DNA of 22,633 nt from Oscillospiraceae bacterium (GTDB lineage Bacteria > Bacillota > Clostridia > Oscillospirales > Ruminococcaceae). Where the stretch lies: contig JAGAEK010000103.1 of NCBI GenBank assembly GCA_017828835.1, positions 1 to 22,633 on the forward strand. The letters are read 5' to 3'. The notes beneath the pieces were generated by a model, which saw nothing but the letters and a program-made list of their open reading frames with translations, did not search any database and was not told the DNA's origin. Position 1 is the first letter of the stretch. Each line of letters opens with the position of its first letter. The position numbers and the translations under genes were made by a program. This document shows, one piece after another, positions 15,806 to 21,930 of the stretch.

Positions 15806-16834
15806 TTACAGTAAGGATATTCCGTCCGAAATACCAAGCGAAATTATTCCGATAATAACTATCGCGACGGCGATATATTGGTTTTTATGAAGCTTTTCTT
15901 TAAGGAAAATACGCGAAAGGATCACTGAAACGATACAGTAAGCGGCGATCATCGGAGCGGCAATAACGCCGTTGTCAGCCATGGCGTAAACGTAAAATAC
16001 CTGTCCGAATTCTTCAAAACAGGCCGCTGCTCCTTTTGTGGCGATCTCGTGTTTCGTGAACGGATTATACGGTTTCTTTTCTTTTATCCAAAGAAAGATC
16101 CACGAAACGATGCCCGCAAGGAAGAAGGTCAGACCGTATATGACGATGACGTCGATCTCGCCGAGCCCGATACCGGATTCTTCATCGAGAATAATACCGT
16201 CCGCCGCCGTACCGACAGTATCGAACAAACAGTAGAGGATAGGGAAGACGAAGGCGAGCAAACCGAGACGGTGTTTTCTGTCTTCGGGTTTTTCGAGTCC
16301 GGCTGAAATATCCGATCTTTCTTTGAAAGAGAGCTTTTGTTCGATGACTCCGAGCAACACGACGCCGACGCATATAATTGCGACGCCGCCGAGAATGAGT
16401 ATATTGTTGAAAAGTTCGAGTCCCGATTTTTCGCCGAAGGTAAGACCGGTCTCATCGGATATCGCGCCGAGCTTGTCCTCTGCGGTAGCTAAAAACCAAA
16501 GCGTCATAACGATCGCGGAGAGAGCGCCGGACGTGTTCTGGACCGGAGAAATAATGGATACCTCCATATAGCGAAGGCCGGCGTAACCTATGACCATCGA
16601 AACGATATATCCGAGCGAGGCGGGCGAATATTTCAAAAGATTCGAGATATTCAAAACACCGACGCCGTGTTCTGCGAACGGCAGGAACCCGAAAGCGCAG
16701 ACTCCCATGACGATGCCTACCCAGACGGCGATTTTCAGATGGCTGTAGCGATCGTTTTCATCGCTGCTTTTTTTATAAAACAGATCTGCGGTACCCCAAC
16801 CCAAAAGACATATCAGGGCAAAAATAAACCACAT
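15806..16834 (-). CDS. DMT-superfamily (EamA-like) transporter
   Basis: A 342-residue protein with about ten membrane helices in two halves, typical of the drug/metabolite transporter superfamily. It opens with the MWFIFALICLLGWGTADLF helix and ends with IAAYCIVSVILSRIFLKEKL and a final helix, the usual EamA C-terminal pattern. It carries an unusually long charged central segment (about 155-190: EQKLSFKERSD, EKPEDRKHR) and an acidic loop (EDKLGAISDETG), so it is longer than the usual 290-300 residues. The substrate is unknown. GGAGG lies eight bases before the ATG at 16834. The next gene downstream is the MFS transporter; the gap to gtrA upstream is 87 bases. Confidence 0.82.
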   Translation of the reverse strand: MWFIFALICLLGWGTADLFYKKSSDENDRYSHLKIAVWVGIVMGVCAFGFLPFAEHGVGVLNISNLLKYSPASLGYIVSMVIGYAGLRYMEVSIISPVQNTSGALSAIVMTLWFLATAEDKLGAISDETGLTFGEKSGLELFNNILILGGVAIICVGVVLLGVIEQKLSFKERSDISAGLEKPEDRKHRLGLLAFVFPILYCLFDTVGTAADGIILDEESGIGLGEIDVIVIYGLTFFLAGIVSWIFLWIKEKKPYNPFTKHEIATKGAAACFEEFGQVFYVYAMADNGVIAAPMIAAYCIVSVILSRIFLKEKLHKNQYIAVAIVIIGIISLGISDGISLL

Positions 16835-16883
16835 TGTAAAATCCTCCGTTCGGTAAAGAGTAGAATCGAAGACAGCAAACGAT

Positions 16884-16908
16884 GTTACGTATCGCAGCGA
16901 TCCGTAAC
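16884..16908. other. Hairpin between gtrA and the DMT gene
   Basis: GTTACG (16884-16889) pairs with CGTAAC (16903-16908) and an inner ATCG pairs with CGAT across one mismatch, with a three-base loop. No T-run follows on either strand, so it is not an obvious terminator. It may be an RNA processing or attenuating structure, or chance. Confidence 0.35.
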
Positions 16909-16921
16909 ACCGAGGATAAGG

Positions 16922-17350
16922 TTATTGCTTTTTCTTAAAAGCCCAAAGATTGCTCAGCGTGAAATTCACGACGATCGTAACACCGACGATCATAAGCTTC
17001 ATCAATATCCAGGGCTGTATGTTGAGCTTGGTGCTGAAGATCCAGGTGAACAGCAGTGAAAGCAGGCAGGTCAGGATGTTGACCAGCAGGAATTTCACGA
17101 GCTGAGAGCTGAAAAATTTCTCTTTTTCGTTACGGAACGCCCAGTTGCGGTTGATTATATAGCTGCAGATTATACCGCAGCCGTATCCGGCGATCTGAGC
17201 GATATAGTTGTTATGAGAGATCGCTCTGACGGCGGCGGAAGCACCGATGTCGACGAGCGTGTTGATACATCCGGTTATAGCGAATTTAATAAATTTTTTA
17301 GCGGTATCGCTTTTGATAAATTCTATTATTTTTGATGACTGGAGACTCAT
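16922..17350 (-). CDS. GtrA family membrane protein
   Basis: A 142-residue GtrA-like protein with four membrane helices: about 20-42, 48-68, 84-106 and 112-136. The motifs FIKFAITGCINTLVD and SYIINRNWAFRNE, and the C-terminal FTLSNLWAFKKKQ, are typical of the family. GtrA proteins are thought to help flip polyprenyl-linked sugars for surface glycan modification. No glycosyltransferase is adjacent, so the target is unknown. Its ATG overlaps the recR stop by one base (TAATG), with AGGAG nine bases upstream, so it is translated with the recR operon. Confidence 0.9.
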   Translation of the reverse strand: MSLQSSKIIEFIKSDTAKKFIKFAITGCINTLVDIGASAAVRAISHNNYIAQIAGYGCGIICSYIINRNWAFRNEKEKFFSSQLVKFLLVNILTCLLSLLFTWIFSTKLNIQPWILMKLMIVGVTIVVNFTLSNLWAFKKKQ

Positions 17351-17949
17351 TATATTTCACTCCTGCCTTCTATAGCACGATAAAGAGTTATATTATCGGC
17401 GTATTCGAGATGGCCGCCGACCGGGATACCGTAAGCGAGACGGGTGACTTTTATACCGAGCGGTTTAAGCAGCTTCGCAATATAAAGAGCGGTGGCTTCT
17501 CCCTCAACGGTGGGGTTCGTCGCCATGATAACTTCTTTTATATTGCCGTTTCCGGCGCGCAGTACGAGATCTTTTATGTAAAGAGAATCGGGGCCGATTC
17601 CGTCCATAGGAGAGATCAGGCCGTGGAGTACGTGATATTTTCCCTTATATTCGCCGGAACGCTCTATTGAAAGTGCGTCTTTTGCGTTTTCGACGACGCA
17701 TACCGTCGAGTCGTCGCGCGATCCGTCGGAACAGATCTCGCAAATCTCGCCGTCGGTAAGATTTTTACATATTTTGCAGTAACGTATCTTTTTTTTGGCG
17801 TCGACAAGACTGTCCGCAAAGTCGTTTACTGTTTCATCCGGGAGTCCGAGGATATGGAACGCAAGACGCTGAGCGGATTTTTTTCCGATACCGGGCAAGC
17901 GTTCGAAATGCTCGACAAGTCGGGTGAAAGGAACAAGATCGTATTTCAT
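17350..17949 (-). CDS. recR: Recombination protein RecR
   Basis: A 199-residue RecR, which with RecO/RecF loads RecA at gaps during recombinational repair. An N-terminal helix-hairpin-helix region (LPGIGKKSAQRLAFHIL, 18-34), a C4 zinc site (C58, C61, C70, C73) and a Toprim domain beginning at VCVVENAKDALSIER (83-97) are in the usual order and length. GAGG lies seven bases before the ATG at 17949. It is 11 bases after ybaB in the conserved dnaX-ybaB-recR order. Confidence 0.97.
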   Translation of the reverse strand: MKYDLVPFTRLVEHFERLPGIGKKSAQRLAFHILGLPDETVNDFADSLVDAKKKIRYCKICKNLTDGEICEICSDGSRDDSTVCVVENAKDALSIERSGEYKGKYHVLHGLISPMDGIGPDSLYIKDLVLRAGNGNIKEVIMATNPTVEGEATALYIAKLLKPLGIKVTRLAYGIPVGGHLEYADNITLYRAIEGRSEI

Positions 17950-17960
17950 GGAACTACCTC

Positions 17961-18311
17961 TTAAAACAAACCGGGAATATTAGGCATCTGACCGGTGATT
18001 TTGCTCATTTCCTCGGAAGCGTCGGTCTCGCATTTTTTGATCGCTTCGTTGACCGCGGCGACGATAAGGTCCTCGAGCATTTCGATATCCTCGGGATCTA
18101 CGACTTCGGGAGAAAGTTTCAGACTTTTAAGCTCCTTGTTGCCGCCGACGACTGCAGTAACGGCACCGCCGCCTGCCTGAGCGGAATATTCCCTGAGTTG
18201 TAATTCTTCCTGAAGACGGTTCATATCTTCCTGCATTTTCTGGGCTTGTTTTAACATTCCCTGCATATTCGACGGTCCTCCGCCGTATCCTTGCGGTAAT
18301 CTTGCTTTCAT
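17961..18311 (-). CDS. ybaB: YbaB/EbfC family nucleoid-associated DNA-binding protein
   Basis: A 116-residue small dimeric DNA-binding protein. The family core is visible: NMQGMLKQAQKMQEDMNRLQ (15-34, an amphipathic helix), GGGAVTAVVGGNKELKSLKL, then DLIVAAVNEAIKK and a Met/Pro-rich tail ending MPNIPGLF. The first 14 residues are Gly/Pro-rich. GGAGG lies seven bases before the ATG at 18311. It sits between dnaX and recR, the standard arrangement. Confidence 0.96.
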   Translation of the reverse strand: MKARLPQGYGGGPSNMQGMLKQAQKMQEDMNRLQEELQLREYSAQAGGGAVTAVVGGNKELKSLKLSPEVVDPEDIEMLEDLIVAAVNEAIKKCETDASEEMSKITGQMPNIPGLF

Positions 18312-18356
18312 AATATAGCCTCCGTAAAAAATATGATTTATAAAAATTGACCTATG

Positions 18357-19967
18357 CTATTCTTTTTTGATACCCATTTCGTCCGCGAGTTTTGATATTT
18401 CCTGAAAGGGAGAAAGAGGTTCCGACTCATTTTTTTGTTTTTTTCGGTTATAAGGTCCGAGACGGTAACGTTTTCCGGTCTCCGCTTTGATTGCCTCGCG
18501 CAAAGATTCTTTCGAATATTCGTTTTCCTTGATGAGCCGCAGAAAGAGCGCGTCGGAGGAATCGATATATATGATATCGTTCTCAACATACGCCTGAGAA
18601 TTTGTCAACGCGGCTCTGAGAGGTGGATTTGATTTTGCGAGAGAGTCGAGAATTTTCGACCAAAGCTCGTCCGACATCGGTTCGATTTTACCGGTGGTGC
18701 CGTCTGACGGAGCCGAGATGTCAGCCGATACTTTCGTCGGAGTTTTCGGTGCTGATTCAGAAGGTACTTTCGAAGACGCCTTAGCGGTATTCGGTTCTGA
18801 TTTCGGAAGATCCGATACAGATACTCCGCTCAGTTTTTTTTCGAGTTCGGCAACTCTCGCCGAAAGAGTGGACAAAGAATTTACCGAATCCGGACAGCAT
18901 ATTTTGACGATCGCCATTTCAAGCTCGGATTTTTTCGATGACGAGCGGGAAAGTTTCGAGAAAGTTTCCTCGAGTATATCGAGAACGAAGAAGATAAAAT
19001 CGAGACTTGTTTTATCTGCGATACTTTTCATATCTTCAAGTTCTTTCGGATCGCAGATTATGAGATCCGATGAATTAGCGGCGGTTTTTATTATCATGAG
19101 ATTGCGGAATCTTCCGATGAGCTGGTCGCAAAGACGGATTACGTCGATGGAGTTTTCATAAAGATCCGACAGTATCTCGAATGCGCCGCCTATATTGCCT
19201 TCAATAAGTTTCAAAGACAGGGAAGAAAGCGTTTCGGAACCGGCGAGTCCTGCCGATTCGATAACGGTGTCCATTGTGATTTTCTTACCGAGACCGGAGC
19301 AGAGGTCGAGCAGAGACAAGGCGTCGCGCATACCTCCGTCCGCAAGCTTTGCTATCATGTCGGCGGCGTCGTTATCGATCTCAAGATCTTCACGCGACGC
19401 AACGTCTTTTACTCTTTGCGAAATGACCTCGGGACTTATACGCTTAAAGCTGAAACGCTGGCAGCGAGAAAGGATCGTGGCGGGTATTTTGTGAAGTTCC
19501 GTCGTTGCGAGAATGAATATAACGTATTCGGGCGGCTCTTCGAGTATTTTCAAAAGAGCGTTTGCGGCGCCGATACTCAACATATGTGCTTCGTCGATGA
19601 TGTATATCCTGTATTTTACGGAAGCGGGGGTGAAATTAGTTTCCGCACGGAGATCGCGGATGTTATCGACGCCGTTATTGCTTGCCGCGTCGATTTCGAG
19701 AACGTCGGTTATAGAGCCGTTGTCGATACCGCGGCAAACGTCGCAGACACCGCAGGGATTCCCGCCGGATTGATGAGGGCAGTTTACCGCTTTCGCGAGT
19801 ATTTTTGAACAGGTGGTCTTACCGGTACCGCGAGAGCCTGTGAAAAGATAAGCGTGCGCGATTCTACCGGAGGCAACTTCCTGACGAAGGATATCCGTGA
19901 TATGTTTCTGACCGACAACATCGTCAAAGGACGTCGGACGGTATTTTCTGTATAGTGCCTGATACAT
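18357..19967 (-). CDS. dnaX: DNA polymerase III subunit gamma/tau
   Basis: A 536-residue clamp-loader ATPase. Walker A GSRGTGKT is at 44-51, the zinc site uses C63, C72, C75 and C78, Walker B/DEAH is IIDEAHML (123-130), the SRC motif is at 167-169, domain III follows, and a Ser/Lys/Pro-rich linker (about 395-455) leads to a tau-like C-terminal region. The ATG at 19967 has GGAG eight bases upstream; an in-frame extension to 20036 would enter the SRP RNA gene and is rejected. Near the 3' end the coding strand has A7-C-A7 (18430-18444), where a -1 slip leads at once to TGA. It lies 43 bases downstream of ffs and heads the ybaB-recR operon. Confidence 0.97.
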   Translation of the reverse strand: MYQALYRKYRPTSFDDVVGQKHITDILRQEVASGRIAHAYLFTGSRGTGKTTCSKILAKAVNCPHQSGGNPCGVCDVCRGIDNGSITDVLEIDAASNNGVDNIRDLRAETNFTPASVKYRIYIIDEAHMLSIGAANALLKILEEPPEYVIFILATTELHKIPATILSRCQRFSFKRISPEVISQRVKDVASREDLEIDNDAADMIAKLADGGMRDALSLLDLCSGLGKKITMDTVIESAGLAGSETLSSLSLKLIEGNIGGAFEILSDLYENSIDVIRLCDQLIGRFRNLMIIKTAANSSDLIICDPKELEDMKSIADKTSLDFIFFVLDILEETFSKLSRSSSKKSELEMAIVKICCPDSVNSLSTLSARVAELEKKLSGVSVSDLPKSEPNTAKASSKVPSESAPKTPTKVSADISAPSDGTTGKIEPMSDELWSKILDSLAKSNPPLRAALTNSQAYVENDIIYIDSSDALFLRLIKENEYSKESLREAIKAETGKRYRLGPYNRKKQKNESEPLSPFQEISKLADEMGIKKE

Positions 19968-20010
19968 GACGATCGCTCCCGAAAAATAATAAATGTATAC
20001 TCTATCATAC

Positions 20011-20114
20011 GGATGTACAGGTTTACTGCGGCACACGACAGCATCCGCTTAATGCTGCTCGGGTCACCGTCTGACATGATTCACGGAGCTGTGTTGCACA
20101 GGACCCGTACAACC
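20011..20114 (-). ncRNA. ffs: Bacterial small signal recognition particle RNA (4.5S-like)
   Basis: A roughly 104-base RNA whose domain IV is plain on the minus strand: GTCAGA, then CGG closed on CCG by a UGAC (URRC-type) tetraloop at 20063-20066, then AGCAGC and ATTAAGCGGA, the Ffh-binding core. The ends pair as a long rod: 20103-20114 with 20011-20022 (12 positions, one mismatch and one G-U), and inner helices ACAGC/GCTGT and TCCG/CGGA. A single Ffh-binding hairpin with no Alu domain fits the small form found in many clostridia. It lies directly upstream of dnaX, the conserved Bacillota location, and has its own strong promoter. The exact ends are set from pairing and may be off by a few bases. 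Confidence 0.93.
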
Positions 20115-20143
20115 GCATGACGGAATATACATTTGACTAAAAT

Positions 20144-20172
20144 ATTATAGCTCATTTATTTTGGTTTGGCAA
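20144..20172 (-). promoter_or_regulatory. Strong sigma-A promoter of ffs (and probably dnaX)
   Basis: On the minus strand TTGCCA (20167-20172), a 17-base spacer and a consensus TATAAT (20144-20149), preceding the SRP RNA by about 30 bases. No separate promoter is evident in the 43 bases between ffs and dnaX, so dnaX is likely read through from here. Confidence 0.8.
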
Positions 20173-20229
20173 GAGAATTTTATAAAAAAGAATTACAAAA
20201 AACGGAAATTGACCGAAATTTTTTGATAA

Positions 20230-20266
20230 TAAAAATATCGGCTGCCATTTTTCAAATGACAGCCGA
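20230..20266 (-). terminator. Terminator of the coaX-panT operon
   Basis: A 13-bp stem with one mismatch (20238-20250 with 20254-20266), a three-base loop and a T-rich tail on the minus strand (ATATTTTTATTATC). It begins about 30 bases after the panT stop and separates that operon from the ffs promoter. The 330 bases between dnaX and panT thus hold the ffs gene, its promoter and this terminator. Confidence 0.88.
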
Positions 20267-20297
20267 CCTGATAGCGGTAAGGTATTGAGGCGAAGAT

Positions 20298-20900
20298 TCA
20301 AATATGTCTGCGATTTGAAGCGATATCTATCAGTCTTACGATTATCGGGCTGAGGATAACGACGGTTGCGAACTCGACTATGAAGTTTATGCCGATCATT
20401 CCGAAGAAAAGGTAGTTCGTACCGCTCTCATATCCGAGCATAGCCGCCCACTCGTTGACTTTCGGCATAAAGAAGGCGAAGCAGCCGGCAACGAATATTC
20501 CGGTGTTGACCAGCGGGCAGACGATTCCCGAAAGAAAGACTCGCAGCATTTTTTTCAGAGGTTTATCGGCTTCAAGACCGGATAACGCTTTGTAGAGGAG
20601 AGCCGAGGCGAGTCCCGCAAGCGTTCCCTTTAAGATGACTGTGAGCACAGTGCCGAACGGGTCTACCGCGAAAAATGCGGCGGCGTCGTTTATCAAAACC
20701 ACGACGCTGAACACGAAACCCAGAAAAGCACCGGACAACGGTCCGCAGAGAGCTCCGCCGACGATTATCGGCACGAGAGCCAGGGTGATAGAGAATGGTC
20801 CGAAACGGATATAGCCCGAGAAGAACTGAAGCACGACAACCACTGCCGTCAGTATCCCGGTCAATACGAGTTTCAGGGTGGATAGATTTGACTTTTTCAT
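20298..20900 (-). CDS. panT: ECF transporter S component, probably for pantothenate
   Basis: A 200-residue very hydrophobic protein with about six helices, the shape of an ECF-family substrate-binding S component, which docks on a shared EcfT-EcfA-EcfA' energising module. The N-terminus KLVLTGILTAVVVVLQ and the short PFSITLALVPIIVGGALCGP stretch match ECF S proteins of the PF12822-like group. It lies immediately downstream of coaX, encoding the enzyme that phosphorylates pantothenate, and both share promoter and terminator, so pantothenate is the best substrate guess (inference from context). AAAGGAG lies nine bases before the ATG at 20900. The general ecfA/ecfT genes are not in the window. 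Confidence 0.85.
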   Translation of the reverse strand: MKKSNLSTLKLVLTGILTAVVVVLQFFSGYIRFGPFSITLALVPIIVGGALCGPLSGAFLGFVFSVVVLINDAAAFFAVDPFGTVLTVILKGTLAGLASALLYKALSGLEADKPLKKMLRVFLSGIVCPLVNTGIFVAGCFAFFMPKVNEWAAMLGYESGTNYLFFGMIGINFIVEFATVVILSPIIVRLIDIASNRRHI

Positions 20901-20925
20901 TATGAAAATCTCCTTTCGCTGTCGT

Positions 20926-20990
20926 TCCCTTTAAAGGGATACGGCGCTGGACCGTATACCGGTCCGAATATTTGAACATCCAAGGATGTT
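20926..20990 (-). other. Three-hairpin intercistronic leader between coaX and panT
   Basis: The 100 bases between coaX and panT contain three consecutive inverted repeats: AACATCC/GGATGTT (20975-20990), GGACCG/CGGTCC (20949-20965) and the palindrome TCCCTTTAAAGGGA (20926-20939). None is followed by a T-run. I recognise no known riboswitch. It may control mRNA stability or translation of panT. Confidence 0.5.
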
Positions 20991-21000
20991 TCCAATGAAA

Positions 21001-21771
21001 TTATTTTGTGTTTTTAAAGTAAAGGATCCTGAGTCCGTCGAGAATAATATTTTCGTCCTGGATGATACTGCATTTGCAGTAGGGGATTATATATTCCGCA
21101 AAACCGCCGGTAGAGACGACCGTGAGATCTTTTCCGAGCTCTGTGCGGTACATATCGATGATCCCGTCTATCATACAGGCGGTACCGTAAATGATTCCCG
21201 ATTTCATTGAGTCGACGGAATTTGTTCCGATGACGGAAAGAGGAGGAGAATCAAGACTTATGAACGGCAGCTGAGCTGTATTTGACGAAAGAGCGTCGAG
21301 AGAGATCTTGATTCCAGGGTAGATCGATCCGCCCAAAAACAGGCCGTTTTTGTCGACGACGGAAAATTTTGTTGCCGTACCGAGATCGACTATGACCGTC
21401 GGCTGAGGATATTTTGCGAGAGCGCTTACGGCGCCGCAGACAAAATCGCTTCCGAGCTGGGAGGGATCGTCGATCTTGATGTTGAGGCCGGTCTTGATTC
21501 CGGGACCTACGATCAGAGGTTCGAATCCGAAAGCGCGTTTTATTGCGCGTTTCATCGTTAAGTTCAAAGGAGGTACGACGGATGAAATGATTGCACCTTC
21601 TATAAGTTCCGTTTTGATCCCGCTTATCATAGCGACGTTCCTTAAAGTGACGGCATATTCATCCGATGTTTTGTTTTTATCGGTTTTTGCTCTTGACGAC
21701 GCAGCGATATTTTCTCCGTCCCAAAAAGCAAGTACGATATTGGTGTTTCCGATATCAACGGTAAGTATCAA
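21001..21771 (-). CDS. coaX: Type III pantothenate kinase
   Basis: A 256-residue CoaX of the ASKHA fold, catalysing ATP-dependent phosphorylation of pantothenate, the first step of coenzyme A synthesis. The ATP-binding DIGNTN is at 6-11, the catalytic Asp is D109 in LGSDF, and DLGTATKF (129-136) is the second phosphate loop. The usual GxDR motif reads GSDF here: Asp is kept but Arg is replaced. The start is TTG at 21771, with AAGGAGG (21779-21785) seven bases upstream, giving the standard MILTVDIGNTN N-terminus. It is first in an operon with the putative pantothenate transporter. Confidence 0.95.
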   Translation of the reverse strand: MILTVDIGNTNIVLAFWDGENIAASSRAKTDKNKTSDEYAVTLRNVAMISGIKTELIEGAIISSVVPPLNLTMKRAIKRAFGFEPLIVGPGIKTGLNIKIDDPSQLGSDFVCGAVSALAKYPQPTVIVDLGTATKFSVVDKNGLFLGGSIYPGIKISLDALSSNTAQLPFISLDSPPLSVIGTNSVDSMKSGIIYGTACMIDGIIDMYRTELGKDLTVVSTGGFAEYIIPYCKCSIIQDENIILDGLRILYFKNTK

Positions 21772-21811
21772 GTTAATGCCTCCTTACGTAACTTTGAGGT
21801 TGTGTAAGCAG

Positions 21812-21840
21812 ATTATGCAATATTTTCCGCAAATTGTCAA
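21812..21840 (-). promoter_or_regulatory. Sigma-A promoter of coaX-panT
   Basis: Consensus TTGACA (21835-21840), a 17-base spacer and CATAAT (21812-21817) on the minus strand, about 40 bases before the TTG start of coaX. Confidence 0.8.
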
Positions 21841-21868
21841 TAGGCGGTACGAATATTTAAAAATGTCC

Positions 21869-21896
21869 TTGTTTTTTTCGATATTTATAATAAAAT
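21869..21896 (+). promoter_or_regulatory. Possible sigma-A promoter of the right-edge gene
   Basis: TTGTTT (21869-21874), a 16-base spacer and TAAAAT (21891-21896), 34 bases before the TTG start at 21931. Moderate match within an AT-rich divergent gap. Confidence 0.45.
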
Positions 21897-21930
21897 ATCA
21901 GTATAGGGGCGAAAAGGACGGTGATACTTT

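Noticed and set aside
16884..16908. Hairpin after gtrA as a transcription terminator
   Set aside because: No T-run follows on the minus strand, so termination is not supported; listed only as a structure.
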